From assembly GCA_015680685.1 (NCBI GenBank), contig MNCI01001360.1, forward strand, positions 329,623-393,622: DNA of 64,000 nucleotides. Reading direction: 5' to 3'. Every line of letters starts with the position of its first letter. Position 1 is the stretch's first letter. Source of the stretch: Gnetum montanum. Its lineage: Eukaryota; Streptophyta; Gnetopsida; Gnetales; Gnetaceae. Position numbers and translations under genes: made by a program. Positions 47,484 to 58,929 of the stretch are shown piece after piece. Under the pieces are notes generated by a model that searched no databases, was not told the origin of the DNA, and saw only the letters and a program-made list of their open reading frames with translations.

Positions 47484-48929
47484 GGTGATGTGTGAATGGG
47501 AAGCGTATAGACAAGGCAACTAGGCAACAAGTGCAGCGTGTGGTCCGGGCTAAGGGTGTAGCATGTGCAATGTGCAGCGTGTGCAACGTGACTGGACTAC
47601 AGCGTGTGAACACTGAAAATTTGTCTAAGTGTCGAGCGTGTGAACACTGGAAATTTGTCTAAGTGTCCAACATGTGAACACTAAAAGTTTGTCTAAGTGT
47701 CCAACGTGTGAACACTGAAAAAATTTTCTAAGTGTCCCGCGTATATAGCGTAAACAGGAGAAAAATTTTCTAAGTGTTGTTAGCGTATACAACGTAAACA
47801 AGAGAAAATTTTTCTTAAGTGTTGTCGGTGTATACAACGTAAATAGTAAGAAAATTTTCTAAGTGTTGTCAGCGTATACAATGTAAATAGCAAGAAAATT
47901 TTCTAAGTGTTGTTAGCGTATACAATGTAAACGGGATAAAATTTTTCGAAGTGTTGGAATAGCGTATACAGCGTAAACAGGAAAAATTTTGGCTAAGTGT
48001 TGGAACAACGTATAGGTGGCAGCATATGAATAGGGCTCACAACGTACACCAACTATGTACAGCGTATACAAATGATAAACAGGATGTAATGCGAGTGTAA
48101 ATGCCAACAGGGGGAGGTGAACTACAGCGTATACTATAAAAATTGAAATTTTTGCCAAAAAAAGTGGTAAAGATGTAGTGTATACAGGTGGACAACGTAT
48201 GAACGCTGGATGTGATGCAGATCTGAGAGAACAAACTGCAGATCTGCAATGTTTGAGTGCAGATCTGCAGTCACAGGGCATAGATCTACAGTCACAGAGG
48301 ATAACTCACAGATCTGAGAGAACAAAATGCAAATATGTAATGTTTGAGCGTAGATCTGCAGTCACAGAGGATAAATCACAGATCTGAGAGAAAAAAATGC
48401 AGATTTGCAATGTTTGAGCATAGATCTGCAGTCACAGGGCATAGATCTACAGTCACAGAGGATAAATCACAGATCTGAGAGAAAAAATGCAGATTTGCAA
48501 TGTTTGAGCATAGATCTGCAGTCACAGGGCATAGATCTGCAGTCATGAGACGTAGATCTACAGTTACAGGGCGTAGATGTGTAGTCATAGAGCACAAATC
48601 TGCAGTCACAGGGTGCAGATCTGTAGTCATAGGACGTATATTGGCAATCACGGGATGTAGATCTGTAGTCACCGAGTGTAGATCTGCAGTCATGGGACGT
48701 AGATCTGCAGTCACAAGGCATAGATCTACAGTCACGGGATGTAGATCTGCAGTCATAGGGCGTAGATCTGTAGTCATGGGACATAGATATGCAGTCACAG
48801 GGCATAGATCTACAGTCACAGGATGTAGATTTGCATTCACGAGATGTAGATCTTCAATCATGGGACATAGATCTACAGTCACAGGATGTAGATTTGGGAT
48901 AGCAAGACGTAAATCTAGGAGAAAGACGG
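47484..48929 (-). repeat. Element D leader with two tandem arrays
   Basis: A 1.45-kb untranslated leader. At about 47610-48003, nine or so units of 35-52 bp repeat CTAAGTGTTG, GCGTATACAACGTAAA and AAAATTTTCT. At about 48226-48905 a 21-bp unit (type AGATCTGCAGTCACAGGGC) repeats roughly thirty times, partly inside larger units carrying AATGTTTGAGCATAG. Because 21 is divisible by three, the array leaves long open frames on both strands (48376-49242 minus, 48500-48988 plus) that need not be coding. Confidence 0.75.
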
Positions 48930-48946
48930 CCCTCCTTCTAGCACCA
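48930..48946 (-). promoter_or_regulatory. Element D primer-binding site
   Basis: The minus strand reads TGGTGCTAGAAGGAGGG directly after the LTR end ..CAGAACA. It starts with TGG, as a tRNA 3' end requires, and resembles primer sites of plant Tat-type elements. I cannot assign the tRNA with certainty. Confidence 0.6.
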
Positions 48947-51226
48947 TGTTCTGTACCATCCAAAATTGTCGATGCAAGGCTGGAATGAAACAAACACCAA
49001 GAGACCTTCAAAAGAAATACAGAAGACCCTACCTTCGCTTGAGGGCAAGCTAGAATGGACGAAGGCAGAGTACCTTGAATGGTCCGCACACGGATCAAAT
49101 GAGGACTTCCCCAATGTACGCACTTTGCAATGCGTTGGGTTATATGTAAACGATGCACATTAAACATAAACCGTAATGTAGAAAGGCACAATAACGTAAA
49201 CAGGAATGCAAACATAAATTGGTAAAACAAAGAAAACTGCAATAAATCTAGGTAAAATGTAAACTGTTTTGTATTAAAAAATGATTACAGTGTGCACCGG
49301 TCAGAACGTAGTTGTGGATTGATCACAAGGTGGACGTTTAGCCCCGGTGGGTGATGAAAGATGCTAGAAGATGCAGGTTTTTGGTTGCAGGGAAATGCAG
49401 CATCCAAGTTTGATGCCCAGCGTAAAGAGGTTGATGCCCCAGATTTCCTAAGTCTCCCAGATTCTAGTTTTTGTGTTCATTTGTAAAAATTGCCAACCCC
49501 TCATCTAGTAAAAAAAATGGGGTTTTTATAAGATCTTGGGTGTTAGATTCGGATCTAGAAGAAGATGACTGGTTGTGAGGTGAGAAAAATTTGGATCGGG
49601 AGACAGGTGGTGCATTGATCAAGTGCAGGATACATTACAATTGTACAGCATGCAGCATACATGCTGACGTATGAACACCCAACGTATAGGCTTGGAACGC
49701 TCAGAAAACTTAAAATTTACAAAAGAGTTTGTATGTTACAACAAGAATAATATCTCTAGTTTTTGGATCCATGCTTTGGCCTAATTTTTTTGGTCTCAGC
49801 GTGTCTTGAAATGCTCTGGCGTGTGTTGGCATCCGCGTACAATGTTCATCATACAGACTTAGCATCAACCTCAGCGTACAGACTCCAGCATCAACCTTAG
49901 CGTACAGACTCCAACATCAACCTCAGCGTATAGACTCAGCATCAACCTCAGCATACAGACTCTAGCATCAACCTCAGCATACAGACTCAGCATCAACCTC
50001 AGCATACAAACTCCAGCATCAACCTCAACATCAACCTGAACGTACAACTTAGCATCAACCTCAGCGTACTACCATGTTGGATGTTTGACTCTATACGATG
50101 GTGTTGTTCCTTAATTCCTGAGCATTGATGATCCTCTAGGGTGTCTAGATGCCAATTTTGACTTCATTTTGATGCAGTTTCAGGCCTTTTTTAGTGGTGT
50201 ACGCTGGGCTATACGCTGGCCAACGTATAGCAAGGTGTACCCAGCGTATACATAAGAAAATGCATCATTTCAAGGTCAAAAATTGATTTTTAGGTGCCTG
50301 TGATGATGCCCAATAGTTTCCCTACCTCCAAGAGTTAATTTTAGGTGAAAATCTTGCTCTTTGGTGCCTTTTTTGGGCCATTTTTGGTGGTGTACGCTGG
50401 CCTATACGCTGGCCAGCATACAACAAGATGTACCCAGTGTACACACATAAAAATGCATCATTTCAAGGTCAAAACTTGATTTTCAGGTGCCTGTGATGAT
50501 GCCCAATAGTTTCCCTACCTCTAGGAGTCAATTTTAGGTGAAAATATTGCTCTTTGGTGCTTGTTTTGGGCCATTTTTGGTGGTGTATGTTGGGCTATAC
50601 GTTGGCCAGTGTACAGCAAGATGTACCGAGCGTACATACAAAAACATGCATCACTTCAAGGTCAAAACTTGATTTTCAAGTGCCTGTGATGATGCCCAAT
50701 AGTTTCCCTACCTCCAAAAGTTAATTTTAGGTAAAAATCTTGCTCTTTGGTGCCTGTTTTGGGTCATTTTTGATGGTGTACGCTGGGCTATACGCTGGCC
50801 AGCGTACAACAAGATGTACCCAGTGTACACACATAAAAATGCATCATTTAGGGCCCAAAATCTGATTTTTAGGAGGTTTAGAGCTACTAGGGAGCTTGGG
50901 GAAGGTCCTAGGGGGTCCAGATGCTCAATTCTAGCATGTTTTGGCTCATTTTTGGGGCTCAAAAGTTGCTATACGCTGGCCAACATATAGCCCAGCGTGC
51001 AGAGCGTATACTTGGTCAATCCCAAGTATTTTGGATCCAAAACATGAAATTACTAATGCTGGATGCTAATGTAGTCACCTGTGGGTCTTGAGGAACTCTT
51101 GCTTGTTCAATTATGCTCCATTTGATGTTGTTTTTGAGGCTTTCAAGCTTTGTCATGTTGGGGACCAACATGACTTAGCTCAATTTCTATCTACAAGTGT
51201 TAGCCAAAATTTTTTGTGGTGTTTTA
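48947..51226 (-). repeat. Element D 5' LTR (about 2.28 kb)
   Basis: Bounded by the primer site on the left and by TAAAACACC (TG mutated to TA) on the right, matching TGAAACACC of the other LTR. It contains a 26-27-bp tandem repeat (CAGCATCAACCTCAGCGTACAG type) at about 49840-50075 and four sub-repeats of about 190 bp from about 50190 to 50960. Each sub-repeat has TACGCTGG/CCAGCGTA palindromes, the best being TACGCTGGCCAGCGTA at about 50790-50805. Confidence 0.75.
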
Positions 51227-52425
51227 GATTTGAAATCATTCTCAAAATTGTAGAGGAGTCTAAGAAGAGATGTAGTGACTATGAAAAAAAGAAAAAGAGG
51301 GACATGGACAATGCACATAACAAAGGTAAGGGTAAAATGGCCATCACTGAAGAGGTTGTGGATTCTGATATGGACAATGAAAATGGATGTGAGATATGCC
51401 AATACAACCATCCTAAGGGATGTTGCCCAGTAATCTCACATCTACAAGAGTCTCGGGTGTATGCACTCAACCCACAACTTAACAAATGGCAAGCACCCTG
51501 ACGGTTACGTTATCCCCAAGGTAGCCCAAGGCAGTTCCACCAACCTTTAATGTATTATTGAAGTGGAAATCCGCCAAAACCTATTGAGCAACACCAATAG
51601 TGGCAATACCCACAGTCATGGGGGATGACACCACCAAGGCTACAATACCCTTACCAACAACTAGATCCATATGGCTATTATGTGCAGCAGCCAATCTCTC
51701 CATGTGACTTTGTTGGTCATGTGACACCACAACATCACTACCAAGCTTAGGAGTATGATAGGACTCCTTCTCCTAGGGGATATAACCCACAAACATACCA
51801 TCCTCCAAATCCATTCGCAACTCTCACACCAATCGCTCCATTACCATCCACTCCAGCAATGCAAGGGGAACTCCCCACTCAACCGTAGCAATGCAATGTC
51901 ATGTGGGTTGTGAATCCTCAACCCACAATTGGTTCTGACAACTTTATGAAGAAAAGACATTTCTTCAGAACCAACAGTCTAGCCAAGCCCTCACAACCAT
52001 AGGCGGTTGAGCAACTGAACACCTCCCTATCAAATAAGGCTTCAGGGTCCCTTTCAAACCAAACACTAAGTGCAACACATATGATTATGTTAACACATGT
52101 CGTTATTGACTGGATTAAGGTGGGCCACCTTCCTAGGAAATTCTCTGATCCTGGAAGCCCCCTAATTTATCTTCAAGTCGTTGGAAATGAACCATGTAAA
52201 TCTCTTCTTGACTTAGGTTCTAGAGTCAAGTTAATATCACAAGAGATGTACAAAGATCGGAACCTACCTCCATTAAGGAAAAGTAATATTCACTTAGAGA
52301 TGGTTGACCAGTCCATCACTATCCCTTTGGGACTAGTGGAGGACATTATTACCACTATGTATGGGTGGTCATACCCAGCTGATTTCCTAGTGATACAAGT
52401 GAAGAAAAAGGGGACTTCCCAATAA
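51227..52425 (+). pseudogene. gag: Element E gag (3' part) and protease
   Basis: Related to element A. The gag remnant starts mid-protein (ILKIVEESKKRCSDYEKKKK) with the zinc knuckle variant CEICQYNHPKGCCP at about 51390, then SHLQESRVYALNPQL and a Pro/Gln-rich tail with several stops. Protease (52081-52425) has VIDWIKVGHLPRKFSDPGSP and the active-site region SLLDLGSRVKLIS, where D-S-G has become D-L-G. The frame breaks at about 52400; the continuation FPIIMGRAWLSTIDACLGI lies in the next frame. The first two-thirds of gag, the leader and the 5' LTR are missing, and the left neighbour is element D. Confidence 0.85.
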
Positions 52426-55400
52426 TAATGGGAAGAGCATGGCTAAGTACTATAGATGCATGCCTAGGAATTTGCGATCTTTCCTTGGAAATATCCAAGA
52501 AAAACACTTTTGGAAAGATCTAGAAGAAGAAAGTTCCATGCGTCGCATATAGTGACACAGGGTGTAAGTGCATGCAGAGATCATGGGTTATGCAAAGTTT
52601 AGCATTGCTTGCATGCAATCGGTGTGCACAAGACATTAATATAAAAAAGTGCCTATATGTAGTAGCCACACAACAAGAAGACACCCAGTGACTAATGGCT
52701 GATCAAGAGAGCCACTCACTAACGTGCATGGAACTAACTGAGGGAATAACTAGTGCTTATATTGAGAGCATAGATACACTAGAGCAAGTCTGTTGCCAAC
52801 TTCCAAGCCTTAACCTTGAAAACATCAACTCAAGGAAGTTGGAAATTCCTGAAAAATTTAAATAAGAGCCCATAGATTTGAAACCATTGCCCATCGGTCT
52901 AGAATATATGACCCTCGAAAATAGAAAACCGGTGATCATCAACACAAAACTTGTTCCCAAACAAAAAGAAAGACTGCTAAAAGTGATAAACAAGTGGTCA
53001 AAAGCCTTTTCCTGGTCATACCCCAAATTAACTGGAATAGATCCTAGGATATGCCAGTATACGATTTACATTGACCCCTCCATGAAACCTCGAAAACAAC
53101 CACAGAGATGATTGAACCCAAAATTGAAGCAAATAGTAAAGGAAGAAATAGAATAGCTTTCTAAGGCTGGGTTGATATATCCCATTGCTGATAGTAAATG
53201 GGTTAGCCATCTGGTGATCCTACCTAAAAAGGGAGGAAAATGGAGGGTGTGTATAGATTTTAGGTTGCTAAACATGAAAAAATTTAAGGATCACTTTCCA
53301 TTGCCATTTGTTGACTAAGTCTTAGACACTATAGCAAGGCATCGATATTTTAGTTTTCTAGATGGCTACAGTGGATATAACCAAATACGAATAGCCCTAG
53401 AAGATCAAGCCAAGAAAACGTTCACCAGTCCTTGGGGAATGTTTGCATATAAACAAATGTCGTTTGGCTTGTGAAATGCCCCTACCACATTTCAACGCTT
53501 AGTTCTAAGCATATTCCAATAGTAGATAGGAAATGGAGTGGAAGTATTTATGGACAACTTCTCCACTTATGGAACAAGTTTTGACCAAGCCTTAGACCGG
53601 TTAGAGCAAGCACTAAAAAGGTGCGTAGAAACCAACTTAAGGCTCAACTGGTAGAAAAGCCATTTAATGGTCCAAGAAGGCGTAGTACTTGGGCATAGGG
53701 TTTTACATTTAGAAATAGGGGTAGACCTAGATAAAGTTAGGGTCATCCAAGGAATCACCTGTTAACCAAAAATTTTCAAAGACATTTAGTCATTTTTTGG
53801 ACACACTGGCTATTATAGGAGATTCATTGAGAACTTCTCTAAGATTTCCAAACTATTAGTAGAGCTAACAAAGAAGGACGCATCATTTGAATGGACTAAG
53901 GAATGTGAACAAGCATTCCATGCTCTGAAACAAAATCTTGTAGAAACTCCCATTCTACAAGCTCTTGACTGGTCCAGACCATTCCATATAATGACTGACA
54001 CATCCAATTATGCCTTAGGAGTCATACTTACATAGTTAGATGATCAAAAACATCCTTACTACATCCACTGTGCAAGTAGGAGTATCATCGATGCACAACT
54101 TAACTACATAACTATAGAGAAAGAATTAATGGTTGTAGTGTTTGCACCGGATAAGTTTAGATACTATGTGTTAGGTTACAAAGTGTTCATCCATACAGAT
54201 CATAGTGCAATCCGATTCCTCATGAACAAGACAATGGTTAGCCCTTGTATTATATGATGGTTGGTAATCCTACAAGAGTTTGATCTAACAATGATCGATC
54301 GAAAGGGCACTAAGAACGTAGTTGTAGATCACTTATCTTGGTTGCGTTGGGACAACAAAGAGGATGAATATGTAATGTTTGATAATTTTCCCGATGAGGC
54401 CCTCTTTGCAGGTGTAGTGAACAACCAACCCACAGAAATAAACTGGTATAGTAGCATTCTCACTTATCTCCTTACCCAACAAACACCACAGGAGCTGGAC
54501 TTTAGGAAGAAACAATAGTTTCTTCATAGAGCCAAGTACTTCATGGAGATCAACCAACAACTTTATAAAGTATGTCCTGATGGCTTGGTTCGATGGTGCA
54601 TACCTGAAGTGGATCAACTAAGAGTTCTCCAAGATGCTCATGAGGGCCCTTGTGGGGGTCACTATGTGGGGAGATGAACAGCTATTAAGATCTTGCTTGT
54701 AGGATATTACTGGCCAACATTATTTCTAGATGCCCATCAATTTGTCCAATCTTGTGAGCGCTATTAATGTGATGGGAGAATGACTACTAGAATGGAGGAT
54801 CCAAAAAAATGGATTCAACCATTAGAACCATTCAACATCTTGGGAATAGACTTTATGGGGTCCATTACACCAATGTCCAATGGAAAAGCTTACATCATTA
54901 TTGCTGTAGACTATTTAACAAAATGGGTTGAAGTAGTTGCTATTGCAGACTGCACATCATCTACAGCTACAAGATTTGTGCAACAACAAATCGTAAATAG
55001 GCTTGGTGTGCCACATGCACTTATCTTGGATAATGGAACACACTTCATAGGTGCAACTTTTCGGAAGTTAATGCAACCCTTGGGGGTTGAACATAAATTG
55101 ACTACACCTTATCACCCACAAGCTAATGGACAAGCCGAGGTCACTAATCAGGAGATTACTAAAATATTAACAAGGACAATTAGCAAATATAGGTGAGATT
55201 GGAGCACTAAACTAAATGATGCTCTCTGGGCATACTGCTCCACTTCAAAACTCCCTATAGGTTACTCTCCCTATGAGTTAGTATACAGAAAACTTCCAAA
55301 GCTTCCAATTCAAATAGATCTCTGTACACTATCCATGGCTTGTGACCTCCATCTTGACCTTGATCTAGCACAAAAACAAAGGTTGGCAACTCTAAACGTG

Positions 55401-55727
55401 CTAGACGAGAACTGCCTAGTTGCCCTATCATCAAATGAGTTGCACATGGCACATAACAAGCAACGTCATGACTTGAAAATTTGAAAGGTTAAGCACCAAC
55501 CAAGAGATAAGGTCCTCTACTAGAACCCGACATATGTGCCACAACACAAAAAATTTCAAACATTGTGGGAAGGGCCTTATATCATTCATACAACCTTTTC
55601 TTCAAGGGCCATGACCATATACAAACCTAAGAACCCTAATAAGAGACTATTGGTCAATGTGCAACAAACCAAATCCTTCCATGAACTTAGAACAACCCGT
55701 GCACATAATATCTCTGAGAAAGGATGA
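52426..55727 (+). pseudogene. pol: Element E pol: RT, RNase H, integrase
   Basis: One frame runs to the stop at 55725 with about twenty-five in-frame stops. The pre-RT region is LKPLPIGLEYMTLENRKPVI. Reverse transcriptase has SKWVSHLVILPKKGGKWRVC, FLDGYSGYNQIRIALEDQAK and the catalytic box FMDNF at about 53550, where FMDDF is expected. RNase H has MTDTSNYALGVIL and EKELMVVVFAPDKF. Integrase keeps HEGPCGGHY, GIDFMGSITPMSNGKAY, LILDNGTHF and HPQANGQAEVTNQE, a complete D-D-E set, though its zinc site reads CERY-stop-C. The C-terminal part ends KRLLVNVQQTKSFHELR. The domain order and wording are the same as in element A, so A and E are one family. Confidence 0.9.
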
Positions 55728-56374
55728 CCTCGCTCATTATTTCAGATCTCCTCCTTTCAACTCAGTCATGGAGGAGATGGCCACCTCTACTGATTATTTG
55801 AGGCCCTTAGTTCCTTTTTAAGTTTTTGTTTTACAACTTTCTTTAACTTTTCTTGTTTTTTATTTTGCAACATCATTTATACTCTTTTACTTCCTTGTGT
55901 GTTTGTTTGTTTATTTGTTAGGTTTTTTACCTAATAAGTGCTCCTGATGGTGGAATGAACTATATTCCATTGATTGCTAATGTTTGGTTTTTACCTTTGA
56001 GTTATAATGTAGATACTAAGGTATGGTTCTTTTGATATAATAGGCAATGAGTCCATGTCATCCATGCATTCATAAATTTCTATGGTCTCTCTTGGCTTGG
56101 AAATGTACAGTCCCTTTCTTAATAATAAAACTATCAACGAATTCGTGACTGGGCATTTCTCAAACTGAGGAAGGTCTCAAGGATTGAACAGGGTGTGACT
56201 TCAAGGGGATTTGATGCCATTGTGTTGGCCATTCTCTTGGGTGCTTGGATGTTTTCTTCTTGAGTTTTCTTTACCATTCCGACTTTGTTCCATTATTGGG
56301 AAGTTGAGCTAATAAAAATAATAAATCTTTGCATGGTGTGGTTCTCACGCAAAAAGAAAGGAAGAAAAAAAAAG
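55728..56374 (+). other. Element E 3' non-coding region and polypurine tract
   Basis: Shares short blocks with element A's post-pol spacer (GAGTCCATGTCATCCATGCATTC, GTGTGACTTCAAGGGGA, GCATGGTGTGGTTCTCAC). It ends in a purine run at about 56350-56378 (AAAAAGAAAGGAAGAAAAAA), a good polypurine tract. There is no extra ORF, in contrast to element A. Confidence 0.6.
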
Positions 56375-56378
56375 TGAG

Positions 56379-57400
56379 TGTTGGCGACTGTTTGGGATGC
56401 GACCGCCAACGAGTGTCCTCGAACAGGATTTAGGTGCTTGCTGGTCTCTGGCAACACCAAGGCCCAGATACCTCCAAATAGACTCAGTAGTTAATGTGAG
56501 TATGTGTGTGTGCTGTTGTGGTGTGTGGTTGTGAAAAATGAAACGATTGCGTTGTGTGTAAACTACAAATGACTTATCTTAAAGAGATTCAACCAACTTT
56601 GCCAAGTACTGTGAGTTGTTGAGAGTTCCTATTTTGTTCAATTGCCTAGTCTACGTGGTCCTTATAATACCTACTTTTAAAAAATAAAATTTTATAAAAA
56701 TATTTGAGCACAACTCCACGAATCTACTTCTAATTTCCCCCAGAGAAAGAAATAGTTCCACAAGAAAACTAGAAATAGAGCAAGATTCAATGGAAATAGA
56801 CAGAAAAGAAAGCAGATTTGTGTTAAGACCTAAAATATTTAAACAAGGTAAAATGACACAAGTAAACACTTCACAATAAAGCTATCCCAAATTCAATAAC
56901 TATGAATTTTTCAAACTTCCAGGGCTCAAAATAAGCAATTTCTTCAAGACAATCCTACTATGCTACCAAAAATTGCTGCGTAAACTATCATGTACGAGAC
57001 TCTATTTTGGCTAAATAATGGATGTCAATGATTGCATTCAACAGAACCTTTAAAAGACTTGACAATTTCTGATTGAAATACCATGGAGATTTGCTTTAAA
57101 GATAAAAGAAGCTATTTTGGTCCCATCAATACCAAATATTTTCTGAACCCTCTTGACTATTGAATTGTTCAACGGCTTGACTACAAGTAGAGGCTCTCTT
57201 ACAAAAATCTCAATAGCAGTTCTTATACGTTGCAAAATAATCAAATTCACTACTAAAATGCTCTTAAGGCATTTAAACACAAGCGCTTCTCTAGCAAAAT
57301 TTTAATAGAAATTTTCAATTATGCAACAAGAATAATAAGAGCAATCTAAAAATCCCAAAATTACTTGCCAAGGATGATACTATCTAAACCACTAGCTAAA
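56379..57400 (+). repeat. Candidate element E 3' LTR (end not seen)
   Basis: Starts TGTTGGCGACTG just after the polypurine tract. The first bases form a hairpin, GTTGGCG at 56380-56386 with CGCCAAC at 56404-56410. There is no second copy in the window to prove it is an LTR, and its end is unknown because a gap begins at 57401. Short ORFs inside (minus 56651-56869 and 57050-57280) are not recognised. Confidence 0.35.
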
Positions 57401-57496
57401 NNNNNNNNNNNNNNNNNNNNNNNNNNNNNNNNNNNNNNNNNNNNNNNNNNNNNNNNNNNNNNNNNNNNNNNNNNNNNNNNNNNNNNNNNNNNNNNN
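57401..57496. other. Assembly gap (96 N)
   Basis: Unknown sequence between the candidate element E LTR and the second family-C LTR. Confidence 0.95.
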
Positions 57497-57657
57497 CTTG
57501 AAGCCTTTTTATAGGGTTCAAAAGGTAGTTACATATTTCAAAATATCTTAGCTAGCTTCTCTCCCAAGTAAGGAAGTTATACCTTTCCCAAAAAGTAAGG
57601 AGATCTTACTTGACCAACAAGTTAGAAGATTACTTACCCAAAAAGTAGTGGTATGAA

Positions 57658-58877
57658 AAATTTGTAGCAGTGGTAGTGGTAGTAGAATGGGATGACACAT
57701 GTTGGAATTGGATACTACAAGAGGCCATGAGGGTTGCTTGGTGAGGCCTTTTATGGGGCCTATGTGGTGCAGGAAGGGTGGTGAGGATAGGGGATCACAT
57801 GGTGCAGGCCATAGAAAATGGAGATTAATGATGTTAGGGCCGAAGCAAAGTGAGGGTTTGGGTAGGGATAGTAGTGGTGCAGTGTAGTATGATTAGAGCA
57901 AAAGATATGTGGCAAGGGTAATACAGAAAACAATTGGTAGAGAAAAGGAATGGATGTGAAAGTGACTTAAGGTAGTGGCCATGGCTACAGTGATATGTAT
58001 TTGTGCCCTAGGGCCCATGATTATGCTATGATTTGTAGTACAATAGTGTAGTTTGCTGGTCTACATAACCTTTCGTAGGGTATGCAAGGCTAGCTATAAG
58101 GGAAGAATGGTGATGATGATAAATGGTGCACTATGGAGTAGCATAAGGTAGAGTGGTGCAATAATGGTGGTGTTGCTATCATAGACGGTTTTTCATTCTT
58201 ATGGGGTTGCAAGCAATGGTAGGCCACTGATGCACTAGGCATAGCTTAGGCCTATGTTGAGGTAGAATGGTGTGAGGGAAAAGGCTATAGAAATGGTAGA
58301 TAATCATCATGATGTGGGCCTAGGTAGAGAGAAATAAATGGAAAAGGAGGGTGAGACAATGACACACAGGAAACAACATAGAAATGTCAAGAGTGATGTA
58401 GCTAGCATGTAGGAGTTGTGGATAAGGGTTTCGAAGTTGTAGTGGCCATAAAGTAACTATAGAGAGAGAGAGAGAGAGTAATGTGATTTGGCAAGCTAAA
58501 AGATCAAGTAGTGGAAACCAAAACTAATGTAATTAAAATTTTAAAGAAAATAAAAGGTACATAGATGCCCATAATTTTAATTATTTAGGCATTGTTTTAG
58601 CTATTGCAAAAAATAAGGCAACATTTCATTCATTTCTAAGTAATTGAAATTTATGTTGCATTGGCATTAAGAAGCACTGACAACAATCTTCACGTTAACA
58701 ACTATAGTAGCAACATTGTACTAAGAGAGCACTAATGTGACAATGGTAGTCACCTAGATTTGATTTAAGCACTACTATTTTGATTGTTTTCACTTAGTTA
58801 CATGTCATGGGCTTTTGAGATGAAAGGATAAGGTTAAAAGGATAAGGCCCCATTCATGGACAATGCTAATGCCAACA
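57658..58877 (-). repeat. Family-C LTR, second locus
   Basis: Aligns along its length with 38317-39527 (shared GTAGTAGAATGGGATGA, CTTGGTGAGGCCTTTTATGG-type, GTGGCAAGG, AAAATAAAAGGTA and ACTTAGTTACATGT stretches). The minus-strand start is TGTTGGCATTAGCATTG at about 58877. No element C coding sequence follows to its right, so it is a solo or truncated LTR. A (GA)n run lies at about 58455-58475. Confidence 0.6.
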
Positions 58878-58929
58878 GAACCCATGACTTAGAGTATCCA
58901 AATCAAGAGCCTTACCACTAGGCTAACAC
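58870..58929 (-). other. tRNA-like SINE head fragment
   Basis: The minus strand reads GTTAGCCTAGTGGTAAGGCT, like a polymerase III A box, and 42 bases after it GGGTTC, the start of a B box, cut by the family-C LTR start. Spacing fits a tRNA-derived promoter. A complete B box and SINE body are not present, so this is a tentative call. Confidence 0.35.

Larger units (their letters stand above)
41749..51226 (-). mobile_element. Ty3/gypsy element 'D' with gag and protease only
   Basis: Order on the minus strand: 5' LTR (48947-51226), primer site, repeat-rich leader, gag, proline-rich linker, protease, 1.7 kb of non-coding sequence, polypurine tract, truncated 3' LTR. No reverse transcriptase, RNase H or integrase signature is found on either strand between protease and 3' LTR. 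The layout fits a non-autonomous element mobilised in trans, or an internally deleted Tat/Ogre-like element. It sits next to the gag of element E at 51227, so it probably inserted there. Confidence 0.72.

Noticed and set aside
48226-48905. Short regularly spaced repeats that could look like a CRISPR array
   Set aside because: The 21-bp units abut without unique spacers, vary internally, and lie in the leader of a plant retrotransposon.
48376-49242. 288-codon minus-strand frame and 162-codon plus-strand frame over the 21-bp array
   Set aside because: A repeat period divisible by three keeps frames open on both strands. No start context or conserved domain.
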